Part shown: piece after piece, positions 27,120 to 35,569 of the stretch | Layout of the letters: each line of letters opens with the position of its first letter | Position numbering within the stretch: position 1 is the first letter of the stretch | NCBI RefSeq assembly: GCF_003627955.1 | Contig: NZ_RBWS01000010.1 | Location: forward strand, 186,001-250,000 | Origin: Sphingobacterium puteale | GTDB taxonomy: Bacteria > Bacteroidota > Bacteroidia > Sphingobacteriales > Sphingobacteriaceae | Direction of reading: 5' to 3' | DNA: 64,000 nt | Notes under the pieces: model-generated | Seen by the model: the letters and a program-made list of their open reading frames with translations, nothing else | Database searches by the model: none | What the model was told of the DNA's origin: nothing | Program-made: the position numbers and the translations under genes

Positions 27120-27803
27120 CTATTTTGTATTATTTGCTAAAACATTAAGTTCAATGTCAACATTTTGTGCGATCATCCAATCTTGTGGATTACCTTCGGT
27201 ACCATAGGAAAGTCCCCAATCTTGTCTTTGAATCGTAAATTTAGAATAGAAAGTAACTTCATTTCCGTTGAACGTGATTTTTGCAGGAAATGTTACGTTT
27301 ACTGTTTTGTCTTTGATTGTCAAGTTACCGCTGACAGTATTTGTCGCATCAGCAACGACACTTTTTCCTTGAGAAGCGTCAAATGGGGCAACTTTCGTGA
27401 TTTCAAATTTAGCTGTTGGGTATTTAGCTGTATCAAAGAAGTCAGCACTTTTCAAGTGTGCATCTAAATCTGTTGATTTTTTACCACCGGCAGTTGTTGG
27501 ATCCACCGAAGCGCTATCTGTTACAATGGAATTGACGTCAATCGTAAAAGTACCACCGGTTATCGCATTGTTTTCAGCGGAAAGAGTACCCTCGCTTTTT
27601 AAAACACCATATCTAGGATTCAAGCCACCTTTGTGGTAACCTGTCCATTTTAATGTGCTTTTGTCTGCGTCTACAGTATAAGTCTGGCCTTTTTGCTCAG
27701 TCACTTCTTGTGCTGATGTTGTCTTAGCTTTGTCGCCACCTGTATTCTGACAAGATGCGAATAATAAAATAAGGGCTAAACCCGAGATTAGTTGTTTTTT
27801 CAT
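27120..27803 (-). CDS. YceI-family lipoprotein (polyisoprenoid-binding lipocalin-like)
   Basis: 227 residues. Lipobox 'LLFASC' with C18, a short linker, then the YceI beta-barrel: 'YTVDADKSTLKWTGYHKGG', 'LSAENNAITGGTFTIDVNSI', 'DLDAHLKSADFFDTAKYPTA', 'VSGNLTIKDKTVNVTFPAKI' and 'FTIQRQDWGLSYG'. YceI proteins bind long isoprenoid molecules such as quinone precursors in the periplasm; the outer or inner membrane anchoring here is through the lipid. The gene is divergent from an HxlR regulator, a pairing often seen in Bacteroidota, where the regulator answers electrophile or quinone stress. Confidence 0.92.
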   Translation of the reverse strand: MKKQLISGLALILLFASCQNTGGDKAKTTSAQEVTEQKGQTYTVDADKSTLKWTGYHKGGLNPRYGVLKSEGTLSAENNAITGGTFTIDVNSIVTDSASVDPTTAGGKKSTDLDAHLKSADFFDTAKYPTAKFEITKVAPFDASQGKSVVADATNTVSGNLTIKDKTVNVTFPAKITFNGNEVTFYSKFTIQRQDWGLSYGTEGNPQDWMIAQNVDIELNVLANNTK

Positions 27804-27935
27804 GTTTTAATCGTTTTATTTTTTAATATGATGTTTGCACTATTATATCTTATCGGCATCAACCATGCCATTTCAATTATCAACACAAAGGTATAGCATA
27901 GATAGTTTATTTTTGGTATTAGTTTCCTTAAAGAA

Positions 27936-27986
27936 ACTACTTTCCAAAAAGATAGTATGCTGTCATCCCGTAATTCCGTATTTTTG
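27936..27986 (+). promoter_or_regulatory. candidate HxlR operator and minus-7 box
   Basis: An inverted repeat ACTACTTT (27936-27943), 5-bp spacer, AAGATAGT (27949-27956) matches in 6 of 8 pairs. A TATTTTTG box (27979-27986) fits the TAnnTTTG minus-7 consensus, so the repeat covers the minus-33 region of the hxlR-like gene. An AAGGAG Shine-Dalgarno lies at 27995-28000, unusually strong for this window. HxlR-type regulators commonly bind such ACTA..TAGT dyads; autorepression is inferred. Confidence 0.5.
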
Positions 27987-28009
27987 TACTATATAAGGAG
28001 ATCGGATCA

Positions 28010-28393
28010 ATGAAAAAAGAAGCGTTATCAAGTTCGTCCAGCGGTTGCAAAACAAGGATACTAGCCATAAAGGATACCATGGAGATTTTGACTGGTAAAT
28101 GGAAATTTCACATAATAGGTTCGTTAATGTTATTTGAGAAGCTGCGTTTTATGGAATTATTGCGCGAGGTTGATGGCATTGGCGCAAAAATGTTGTCCAA
28201 AGAGCTACAAGATTTGGAAATGAATCAACTTATTAGAAGAACCGTATTGAATACCAAGCCACTGACGGTGGAATATGAACTGACTGATTGTGGGCGAACA
28301 CTTGGACCTATTATCGACGAAATCGCAAAATGGGGGATCACCTATAGAAATACACTTTATCATAGAACTGAGATCAGCGAATCGGTTGTGTAG
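28010..28393 (+). CDS. HxlR-family transcriptional regulator
   Basis: 127 residues with the winged-helix HxlR signature: 'DTMEILTGKWKFHIIGSLML', 'LRFMELLREVDGIGAKMLSK', 'ELQDLEMNQLIRRTVLNTKP' and 'VEYELTDCGRTLGPIIDEIA'. A cysteine at position 13 near the N-terminus and one in 'TDCGRTL' could be redox-reactive. The family includes HxlR, HypR and QorR, which sense formaldehyde, disulfide or quinone stress. It is divergent from the yceI-like gene and probably controls it and itself. Start supported by the AAGGAG ribosome site 9 bp upstream. Confidence 0.92.
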   Translation: MKKEALSSSSSGCKTRILAIKDTMEILTGKWKFHIIGSLMLFEKLRFMELLREVDGIGAKMLSKELQDLEMNQLIRRTVLNTKPLTVEYELTDCGRTLGPIIDEIAKWGITYRNTLYHRTEISESVV

Positions 28394-28652
28394 CCCGTTG
28401 ATTCCAGTAGTTTATTATAGCGCAGTAATTTGGCTAGATGATAAGTACATTTGAACCAAAGAAAAATTGGTTTCTGGGTTCCTAAGTCTTGTTTTGGAAT
28501 ATAGATGTAGGAATTTTTGTCTGTAAAAGAACCTGATACGTCTGATCTGATTTTTGACTGTTGATATTTTGGAGAAATATATTAATCGTATGTTTGTTAA
28601 AGAATTTATGATCTAATCTACTAAAAGAAGAGCAGTATGAATTGCTTGATTC

Positions 28653-29021
28653 TTAAGAACAACATAATAAATCTGCCACCATATTTTCTAAATCTTCAAG
28701 GTCAAATGGCTTTGCTAAATAACTGTCTGCTCCTGCTTGTTTGGCTAACTGTTGTATATCAGTATTTGCAGAGAGATATATTACTGGAATATCCCGGAAG
28801 GAGGGGTGAGATTTAAGTAGACGCGTTGCTGCAACACCGCCAATTTTAGGAATCCAATTATCCATTAGAATTAAATCTGGTTGTACTTCTTCAACTTTTT
28901 CAATGATATCATGGGAAGTCTCAGATACTTCGATACGATAACCGATGGTTTCGAGAATAATCGTACATACTTCAAGAACATGCTTGTCATCGTCGAGCAT
29001 GAGTATTGTTTTATTGGACAT
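28653..29021 (-). CDS. orphan single-domain response regulator (CheY-like receiver)
   Basis: 122 residues, a receiver domain only. Acidic pocket D10/D11, phospho-acceptor D54 ('DLILMDNWIPKIGG'), S84 in 'IYLSAN' and K104 in 'YLAKPF' are all in place. No DNA-binding or output domain and no kinase nearby, so it probably acts through protein contacts with a kinase encoded elsewhere. A double cysteine sits at the very end ('LLCCS'). The gaps of about 260-295 bp on each side show no other gene. Confidence 0.9.
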   Translation of the reverse strand: MSNKTILMLDDDKHVLEVCTIILETIGYRIEVSETSHDIIEKVEEVQPDLILMDNWIPKIGGVAATRLLKSHPSFRDIPVIYLSANTDIQQLAKQAGADSYLAKPFDLEDLENMVADLLCCS

Positions 29022-29315
29022 ATGGTAGCTTTTTAAAAGGTAGGGCTAAAATAGATAAAAACAAATACGCAAGGTAGAGGGTAAATACTTGTTTTTTTTA
29101 GAGTAAAAAATACCCTTTTTGTTAATATGGGTAATATTTCAAAAGGTTAAATCGACATAGTATATCGAATGTTATTCGGGTATTTAAACTACTGTTTTAC
29201 CATTTTTTAACGGATAAATAGTATTTGGTGTATTAAAAGGAGTCAAAGACGTGGTACCGATATCGGAGCTTATTCGATGAAAATTAGTTGTCTTACGATG
29301 TACAGGTGTTAAAAA

Positions 29316-29873
29316 CTAAATAATAGTCAGCATATTTAAGATATTTTTTCGGTATTCCGGATTTTTTTCTCTTAATTCAAGAATTCTATTTTTTAGGTCA
29401 ATATTCACATACCATTCCGCATAATTCTCTTTTTTGTTCGTGTCGACGAAGAAAATTTTGGTCTTTATATACTCTTCGTCAAAATATTCAGGTTGGCCAC
29501 TGAGTACAAATGCCGTAGAGCCAACGGTCTCATTCATCTTGAAAGAGCTGCCTTCAGTTTTAAACAATGCACTTAAAGCCTTCGTAAAATTATCACTTAA
29601 TTCCCCCATAGAATGAAAGCTAATTCCTTCTTGATAAAATCTTTTTTTGTCAACTTCTGTATTTACAATTCCTAGTTTCATATCACGTCGAAATGAGACT
29701 TCGATACCAACGGTTTCTTTTTCCCAAAGACCCTTTGCCTGAATAATGTAATTTAAATTTTCATCATTCCAGCTCTTTGTTATGGTTAATTGTAGATCAA
29801 CAAAATCTTGGTCTTCACTGACGTCAATCTGACTTAATCTACGCTGTCCTTTCAAGAAATTTAAAAAGCTCAT
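29316..29873 (-). CDS. cytosolic protein of unknown function
   Basis: 185 residues, no signal peptide. It starts 'MSFLNFLKGQ', much like the start of the DUF6882-like protein at 19539 ('MGFLNKLFGKG'), and continues with an alternating beta pattern: 'DLQLTITKSWNDENLNYIIQ', 'LWEKETVGIEVSFRRDMKLG', then 'SMGELSDNFTKALSALF' and 'NYAEWYVNIDLKNRILEL'. I do not recognise the family. The style is that of stand-alone immunity or chaperone-like proteins of Bacteroidota, but no toxin gene is adjacent. Monocistronic. Confidence 0.65.
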   Translation of the reverse strand: MSFLNFLKGQRRLSQIDVSEDQDFVDLQLTITKSWNDENLNYIIQAKGLWEKETVGIEVSFRRDMKLGIVNTEVDKKRFYQEGISFHSMGELSDNFTKALSALFKTEGSSFKMNETVGSTAFVLSGQPEYFDEEYIKTKIFFVDTNKKENYAEWYVNIDLKNRILELREKNPEYRKNILNMLTII

Positions 29874-30226
29874 ATGGTATTGTTAATATGTATTCGAGTA
29901 TGACTTTAACAAAATTGTCTGAATTGCATCCGATTAAACAGGTCGCTCTATATTTGTCGTTATCATAACTCTGGCTAAGTATAATAAAGATAGTAAAAGT
30001 TTTGATTCTATACAGTGCTCAATGAAAGGCGATGTGTTTTTCAATTATAATGATTCTTGTCGGACAATCTATTCCCGATGAATACAGCCAGAGCACATTG
30101 GTCGAATTGTCTTTTGAATATACTTTTTTTTAATCGAAATAGACTTTGGTTCAATTCAGCTATCTTTATAGTCTAGCAATAAATTTAGTGTTTAATTAGT
30201 TTGTGGTAAGCTAAATATTTTGAAGT
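29874..30226. other. intergenic region without recognisable gene
   Basis: 353 bp between divergent genes. It holds the promoters of both. No ORF of note, hairpin terminator or repeat was seen; the AT content is high throughout. Confidence 0.5.
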
Positions 30227-30895
30227 GTGAGCAAAGTAGAATTATTTGAAAATGAAAGAGCAAGTGGCTACGATCAGTTTGTAGAAGCTTGGATACCAAA
30301 TTATCGGTATTTTTTGGATTTTTTACCTAAGTTGTTTTGGGATTCGGCCCGGACCGAAATATTGGTTGTTGGCTGTGGAACCGGTAACGAGATCCAAAAA
30401 CTTGTAGCTAAGCAAAAGAAATGGAATGTAACAGGTATAGACCCCTCGCCGGAAATGATTCAGCAAGCCAGACAGAAACTTGAGGGATATACGAACGTTA
30501 GGCTTATTGAAGCGTTAATCGGTGATTTGGAGGTTGACAGAAAATACGATGCGGCCACCCTATTGTTGGTTCTTCATTTTCTTGAAGATAATGGGAGCAA
30601 ATTAGAATTGCTGAAGCAAATCGGAGATAGGCTAGTCTCAGGGGCATTGTTTGTGATGCTGGATATTACCGGGGATGAACGGATGATCAGGGAAAATCTG
30701 AAAATTCTAAGACTCCTATTGCCTGATGATATTACAGAAGAACAGATCAATCATCGACTGAATAGGATAGAGAAGGAACTTTTTCATGTACCTGAGGACC
30801 GGCTTGCGGCCTTATGTGTTGAAGCAGGCTTTGAGGCTCCGGTGCGTTTTTTTCAATCAGCTATTTATATGGGCTGGATGACAAGGAAAAAATAG
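30227..30895 (+). CDS. class I SAM-dependent methyltransferase
   Basis: 222 residues. The SAM-binding motif I is 'EILVVGCGTGNEIQKLV' with the acidic motif II in 'WNVTGIDPSPEMIQQARQKL', followed by 'DAATLLLVLHFLED' (motif IV region). The fold is that of small-molecule methyltransferases of the UbiE/Tam type; substrate unknown. The start is a GTG at 30227: an in-frame TGA lies only 3 bp upstream (30221-30223) and the first internal methionine would cut into the domain, so the GTG is well supported. Monocistronic; converges on the GH20 gene. Confidence 0.88.
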   Translation: MSKVELFENERASGYDQFVEAWIPNYRYFLDFLPKLFWDSARTEILVVGCGTGNEIQKLVAKQKKWNVTGIDPSPEMIQQARQKLEGYTNVRLIEALIGDLEVDRKYDAATLLLVLHFLEDNGSKLELLKQIGDRLVSGALFVMLDITGDERMIRENLKILRLLLPDDITEEQINHRLNRIEKELFHVPEDRLAALCVEAGFEAPVRFFQSAIYMGWMTRKK

Positions 30896-30911
30896 TTTCA
30901 AAAGATGTGAC

Positions 30912-30937
30912 AAAAAAACGCCCTATTTCGGGAGGGC
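30912..30937 (-). terminator. intrinsic terminator of the GH20 gene
   Basis: Read on the minus strand, the stem GCCCT / AGGGC with an 8-base loop is followed by G and seven T residues. It lies about 60 bp after the GH20 stop codon. On the plus strand it may also slow the convergent methyltransferase transcript. Confidence 0.75.
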
Positions 30938-30998
30938 ACTGAAAAAGCCCTTATTAATGGATAATTTTCCAATGCTCTCCTATTGCGGGCGGCCTTAT

Positions 30999-33287
30999 CT
31001 AGTTTTTATGGAAGAAGCAATCATTGGGTATGTCAGTGACTTTAGAACCGTTAACACTATATTGAAGTTTTAGTGTAAAACCTCCGCCGGCTTCTAAAAA
31101 GTCAACGGTTATCGGATGATATCCGGATTCGAGGGCCATCTGTCCACTCTTCATGATTGGTGCATGTTGCCCGTCATTGTCTACCACCACCTGATTATGA
31201 ATGCGTAAGACGCCACCGTCGTCACAAGTGAAATAGAAATTATAGATCCCCTTTTCTTTCACATATAGATAACCCTTAATTTTTGCGCCAAAGGCAGGCA
31301 TTTTGATGGTATCACTCAAATGGATATTCTTAATAATCTCTTGGTGTACCGCCTTGCCTGTTATTGCAGCTGTGTTTGCAAATGTTCCACTAAATAGCGT
31401 TGCGGTCAATCCCGTACGCATATTCTTTACATTTTCGGTAACACCTTTTTTCCAGCCGTCTTTCTTGAAATTCACCTGGTACAATTCGCTCTTTGCTCCT
31501 GAAGAAGATATCGTTGCGAAACGTATGGCTCCTTCGTTTTTGACAATAAGCGAATCGCTTAGTACTGGGCTTTTCTGAGTCGGTAAACTGCCATCAGTCG
31601 TATAATGGATAGCGTTTTCCGGAAGTTCATTTTCAATTTTCAAGATGGATTGTCCGTCAACAATCACCTGAGTATCGGCAAAGCCTTTTAAATCTGGCAT
31701 ACGGTAACGTAGGCCCATCTTGTTCCAAAGCCCAAAGTGAGCGATTAATCTATTTCTATAGCTCTCATATAGTGATTTGTTGGTCCAGACCCGCTCTGCC
31801 AATGCGCTCAGCCTTGGCAGAATCATAAATTCTAATCGGGCTGTCGACGGAATCATTTCTGTCCAGATGTTTGCCTGCGCGCCCTGGACTAAATTTGATC
31901 TGTTACTGGGAATATCGGATGGTATGACAGACATGTTATACACCGCATCCAGACTACTACTATTAGGAAGGTAGTCAAAATACAACGGATTGGTAGGTGT
32001 CATGATGAGACGATGGCCACGATTGACCGCCTCCCGAGGTGCGTTTTTCACCCATCCCCGCCAATACATAACTGTCATCGAAGTATCCGAATCGCCATCA
32101 AGGATTTCATCCCAGCCAATGCTGCGTTTGTTTTTCGAACGTATGAAGTTATTTACACGTTTTACAAAATAGCTTTGTAAGTCATGTAAATTTGCTATGC
32201 CTTTCTCTTTCATAAATGCTTTAGCTGTGGCTGAATTTGACCAGGAGTCTTTTTCCACTTCGTCGGCACCAATATGAATATAAGCGGAAGGGAAAAGCTC
32301 GATAACCTCGCTAAGTACGTTTTCTATGAATGTATAAGTACTTTCTTTCCATGGACTGATTGGTACCGAGAACTGTTTTCCCCAACCTGCAGTGGCACTG
32401 TCTAGGAGTAGCTCGGGATAGGCTTTCGTCGCGATCATCATGTGCCCGGGCATATCTATCTCCGGTATAATCTCCATATGCCTGCTCGACGCATAGGCCA
32501 CGATATCCCTGATATCCTGTTGGGTGTAAAATCCGCCATACTCTTCTCGCCCGTTATGGATACGTTTGTGTTCACTGGGTAAATTGAAATCCGGATTCTC
32601 TTTCGCTTTGGCAAGACAGGCCGAATCTTGGTTATTATAAGTTCTCCACGCACCTTGTGAAGTAAGTTTTGGGTATTTTTTTATTTCGATACGCCAACCT
32701 TGATCATCTGTGAGATGCAAGTGAAGCTTATTGAATTTATAGGAAGACAAGAGATCTATAAACTTGTATAAATAATCTTTTGAGAAAAAATGTCGCGCTA
32801 CATCAAGTTCTACACCGCGCCACTGAAATGCCGGTTGATCTTTAATCGACAGATAAGGCAAACGAATATCGCCATTAGGTTTAGCAAGAAGATACAGTTG
32901 TTGTATTGTCTGTAGTCCGTAAAATAGCCCCTGATCCGAAGAAGCGGAAACCTGTATTCCTTTTTTATCAATCGTTAATTCATAACCTTCTTTGGAAAGA
33001 CTACTTTTTTTTATCAATCGTAGTGTTGCATTGGCATGTGTCACCTTCTTTTTAGTGATGTCCCCGAATAACGATTGACGTACCCATTGGTCTAGAGCGT
33101 TTGAGGAGATGTCGGAATCAATTGTATAAGAGAGTTCTCCCTTGGCTAGTTGAAAGAAACCCGTAGATGATTCCAGTTGTTCGGGAAAAGGTATCAGCTG
33201 GGGGATATGATTTTTTTCTTGCGCATAACTTGTACGAGGACAATAGAAAGCAAACAATAGCAGGATCAGTGAAATAGCTTTATGCAT
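30999..33287 (-). CDS. GH20 beta-N-acetylhexosaminidase with C-terminal PA14-like domain
   Basis: 762 residues, exported (signal peptide 'AISLILLLFAFYCPRTSYAQ'). Order: GH20b-type N-terminal domain (about 30-145), GH20 catalytic barrel (about 150-490) with 'WRGVELDVARHFFSKDYLYK', 'LHLHLTDDQGWRIEIKKYP' and the catalytic pair D342-E343 in 'YIHIGADEVEKDSW'. A Fn3/chitobiase-like linker follows, then a PA14-type module (about 625-755; 'IKGYLYVKEKGIYNFYFTCD'). It removes terminal GlcNAc/GalNAc by substrate-assisted catalysis. The frame reads on to 33443, but the ATG at 33287 directly precedes the signal peptide and is the true start. It stands alone, not in a PUL. Confidence 0.92.
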   Translation of the reverse strand: MHKAISLILLLFAFYCPRTSYAQEKNHIPQLIPFPEQLESSTGFFQLAKGELSYTIDSDISSNALDQWVRQSLFGDITKKKVTHANATLRLIKKSSLSKEGYELTIDKKGIQVSASSDQGLFYGLQTIQQLYLLAKPNGDIRLPYLSIKDQPAFQWRGVELDVARHFFSKDYLYKFIDLLSSYKFNKLHLHLTDDQGWRIEIKKYPKLTSQGAWRTYNNQDSACLAKAKENPDFNLPSEHKRIHNGREEYGGFYTQQDIRDIVAYASSRHMEIIPEIDMPGHMMIATKAYPELLLDSATAGWGKQFSVPISPWKESTYTFIENVLSEVIELFPSAYIHIGADEVEKDSWSNSATAKAFMKEKGIANLHDLQSYFVKRVNNFIRSKNKRSIGWDEILDGDSDTSMTVMYWRGWVKNAPREAVNRGHRLIMTPTNPLYFDYLPNSSSLDAVYNMSVIPSDIPSNRSNLVQGAQANIWTEMIPSTARLEFMILPRLSALAERVWTNKSLYESYRNRLIAHFGLWNKMGLRYRMPDLKGFADTQVIVDGQSILKIENELPENAIHYTTDGSLPTQKSPVLSDSLIVKNEGAIRFATISSSGAKSELYQVNFKKDGWKKGVTENVKNMRTGLTATLFSGTFANTAAITGKAVHQEIIKNIHLSDTIKMPAFGAKIKGYLYVKEKGIYNFYFTCDDGGVLRIHNQVVVDNDGQHAPIMKSGQMALESGYHPITVDFLEAGGGFTLKLQYSVNGSKVTDIPNDCFFHKN

Positions 33288-33548
33288 AAAGTTTTTTTGT
33301 GATTTTTTAATAATTATGTGTTTAAGAGCTTGCCAAATAGAATTTGTCGGTTTAGCATGAAAAACTCGCAACCAATATAGAAATATTTTATGTAAACGAA
33401 GGTAATAAAAACGTATCCTAATAGCACTGTTATCTAGTAGCACAGTTATTACACCTATATAGATGCCGATTTGTTTTTTTTGACCAGGTATTGGTAGGAT
33501 AAGGTTGAGGGATGGCTTTGCGTTGATTTTATTTTGGGATAACCGAAA

Positions 33549-34100
33549 CTAGTTTCCGGCTATCTTTTCAAATAAACCTGGATAGTTTAGGATCAGTCCG
33601 TTCTCGTCCACCTGAATATAAGCGGTGAAATCACTGACTATATTTTCGTACAGATATTCGTGTAAATCTGTCCTTGTATAACGTTGCCGAACTGGAGTAA
33701 TGTCGCTGTTGATTAGGTCGATATAGATGATATCTATTTCTTTTGAATCACCAATTTTAAGCTGTAGATTGTTTATCGGTAGCGTGTTTGTAAAAGGAGT
33801 TAAAGAGATATCTATATAATGAAAACCCTTGAAGCTTGGATTGTCGAAATGATTGATTTCCCAATTGATACCCGTTTTTTTCCCAGTTAGGATGTTTTTG
33901 GTCATATTGACTTCAGAATCAATAAGAAATTCTTCGATCTTCCATTGTTTGTTTATAATCAGTCGATAGGAGGCCGAATAAATTTTTTGCTGATAGGAAC
34001 CTATTATTTTTGATGCCACAATATAATAATCTTCCTTTTCCTGTAAACTGAAATACTCTAGAGAGGGGAAAGCGATTCCCTGCCATAATACTGTTTTCAT
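33549..34100 (-). CDS. PF06475-like putative glycolipid-binding protein
   Basis: 183 residues, no signal peptide. Matches the 'putative glycolipid-binding' family by pattern: 'VLWQGIAFPSLEYFSL' at the start, 'ASYRLIINKQWKIEEFLI', 'YIDISLTPFTNTLPINNLQL', 'VRQRYTRTDLHEYLYE' and the end 'YIQVDENGLILNYPGLFEKI'. The family adopts a barrel that binds lipids or glycolipids; its cellular job is unknown. An upstream 55-codon ORF ends 17 bp before it on the same strand. Confidence 0.85.
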   Translation of the reverse strand: MKTVLWQGIAFPSLEYFSLQEKEDYYIVASKIIGSYQQKIYSASYRLIINKQWKIEEFLIDSEVNMTKNILTGKKTGINWEINHFDNPSFKGFHYIDISLTPFTNTLPINNLQLKIGDSKEIDIIYIDLINSDITPVRQRYTRTDLHEYLYENIVSDFTAYIQVDENGLILNYPGLFEKIAGN

Positions 34101-34117
34101 CTCGCTATATTAAGTAA

Positions 34118-34285
34118 TTATTTAACGGGCAACCTATGTTGTCGTTGTTCTTGTTCGACTTCGTTTTTGACTCGTTGGTTGATATTGATTTTTGCATTGA
34201 TGAAAGTGAAAATCACAGCTCCATATTCTCTTGCATAGCAGTTTGTAATGGAATTAATATAGAAACTTATCCTGATGTAAGTCAT
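34118..34285 (-). CDS. 55-residue ORF upstream of the glycolipid-binding gene
   Basis: ATG at 34285 to TAA at 34118. It encodes 'MTYIRISFYINSITNC', a short hydrophobic part 'YGAVIFTFINAKIN' and a very polar end 'VKNEVEQEQRQHRLPVK'. Codon use and composition look protein-like over the second half, in contrast to the surrounding AT-rich DNA. The stop lies 17 bp from the next start codon, as in an operon. It may be a small membrane protein or the C-terminal stub of a degraded gene. No family recognised. Confidence 0.35.
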   Translation of the reverse strand: MTYIRISFYINSITNCYAREYGAVIFTFINAKININQRVKNEVEQEQRQHRLPVK

Positions 34286-34393
34286 ATATTGAACTTATCA
34301 ATTGCTACTGGATGATAAATTTCAGTAGAATAGATAAGGCTTGCTAGAATAATGTGTTTCATTTAAGAACAGATTTGTCCATAAGCTCCAGTT

Positions 34394-35011
34394 CTATTTT
34401 CTTTCTATTGACGATATCTGATTATCATCTTTCATTTTGACAACTTCTGCGCGGGCTAAAGTGACTTTTTCTGAGTAATTATCGCTGCGTTGTTCCCTCA
34501 ATTTCCGAAGACCTTTCGTTCCCTCTGCTTCGTAGTCGTTGACGTCGAAAGTAATGGAATCCGTTGTGACATTGGCAACACGGTATAAGGTGTACATGGA
34601 CTTCCCATTTTCTTTCCGTTTGATTTCATATACATCACCAGCAACCGGACTTTCCAGGTATTTTTTTGTTTTAATGGATCCGGATATTCCCGCTGCGGCC
34701 GCAGATCCGAAGAAAAGACCGATGAGTATTAATCCAGAAAAATATCCAACGGGTGTCTTCGGCATACCGCTTGAACGGATTGTTGCGAGGGTTTGGGGAT
34801 CAATCTCACGTTGGTAATTTACTTTTTTACAATGATTACATACGCTAATAATTTCTGTACTGTATGGAAAAATGGGGATCCAGAAGATATGAAAGTATTT
34901 TACCTGTTTGTAGGCATATAAGGATCCGACTGAGTTGCAATAATTGCAAGTTCCCACAGTTGCATTGGAGCTGTTTTGTAGTAGTTTTGTTCTTGTTCCG
35001 AAAATAATCAT
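34394..35011 (-). CDS. zinc-ribbon membrane protein of unknown function
   Basis: 205 residues. Two CxxC knuckles ('TCNYCNSVGSLYAYKQVKYF', 'SVCNHCKKVNYQ') frame a 'FHIFWIPIFPYS' stretch typical of Bacteroidota zinc-ribbon proteins. After 'TPVGYFSGLILIGLFFGSAA' (a single membrane helix) comes a beta-rich soluble domain ('GDVYEIKRKENGKSMYTLYR'). The family is common in Sphingobacteriia but has no assigned role. The reading frame includes a TTG six bases earlier; the ATG at 35011 is the better start. Confidence 0.75.
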   Translation of the reverse strand: MIIFGTRTKLLQNSSNATVGTCNYCNSVGSLYAYKQVKYFHIFWIPIFPYSTEIISVCNHCKKVNYQREIDPQTLATIRSSGMPKTPVGYFSGLILIGLFFGSAAAAGISGSIKTKKYLESPVAGDVYEIKRKENGKSMYTLYRVANVTTDSITFDVNDYEAEGTKGLRKLREQRSDNYSEKVTLARAEVVKMKDDNQISSIERK

Positions 35012-35122
35012 ATTCAAGGTTTAGATATACTGTTTCTATATTTTTGGCTTATGGGTTTTTCGCCCGTTTTGTGTACTATTTAATTGGTTTGTCGATAATA
35101 TTTTTTCAAAAATTATGCCATT

Positions 35123-35206
35123 ATGGTTGATGAATACAAGAATGCTATTCGGCATATGGACTCGTCCCAACATAAAGTATATTTTCAAAGACTGAGAGCT
35201 ATTTAA
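35123..35206 (+). CDS. 27-codon ORF directly before a terminator
   Basis: ATG to TAA; 'MVDEYKNAIRHMDSSQHKVY' then 'FQRLRAI'. It lies in a 558-bp gap between two minus-strand genes, and a strong hairpin terminator starts 24 bp after its stop. The pair of ORF and terminator suggests a short plus-strand transcript that either encodes a small protein or is an sRNA. No good TTG / TAnnTTTG promoter pair was found upstream. Confidence 0.35.
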   Translation: MVDEYKNAIRHMDSSQHKVYFQRLRAI

Positions 35207-35229
35207 TAGCTAATAAATAATCCGTGAAA

Positions 35230-35261
35230 AACTCCGGACAACAATAGTCCGGAGTTTTTAT
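35230..35261. terminator. intrinsic terminator
   Basis: A 10-bp perfect stem AACTCCGGAC / GTCCGGAGTT with a 7-base loop, followed by further T on the plus strand and preceded by a run of A, so it can act in both directions. On the plus strand it would end the 27-codon ORF at 35123; on the minus strand it could end a long 3' trailer of the DinB gene. Confidence 0.85.
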
Positions 35262-35451
35262 GGATTTTAAGTTCACGTTTCTTTTAAAATATTAGCGCCG
35301 TCACTTCAAAAGACCGTGTTTCCAGTAAGCGAGTCCGAGTATTTGGGATATCTTCGGTAACTATTCGTATCTAATTCGGGCGTTAATCGTACCTGAGAGC
35401 AGATCTTAGCATGGTCTGACCATTTTGCGAACGTGGTTTTAGCGAGTGTGA

Positions 35452-35495
35452 CACGGACTCACCACGGACTCACCACGGAGACACCATGGACTCAT
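35452..35495. repeat. four-copy 11-bp tandem repeat in a GC-richer block
   Basis: CACGGACTCAC, CACGGACTCAC, CACGGAGACAC and CATGGACTCAT follow each other without gaps. The surrounding block (about 35300-35550) is clearly richer in GC than the rest of the gap. It also holds an imperfect dyad CTGTCCC / GGGACGG just downstream. No ORF of note spans it. It looks like a mobile or dispersed intergenic element, but only one copy is in this window. Confidence 0.6.
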
Positions 35496-35569
35496 CCCTA
35501 CGCTGTCCCGACTGAGGTACGAAGCAGACTGGGACGGAGCCCGTAGATAGAAAGAAGAACTGCTTTATT

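Noticed and set aside
35452..35495. CRISPR-like or VNTR coding repeat
   Set aside because: The units are 11 bp and contiguous with no spacers, and no ORF crosses them in a stable frame.
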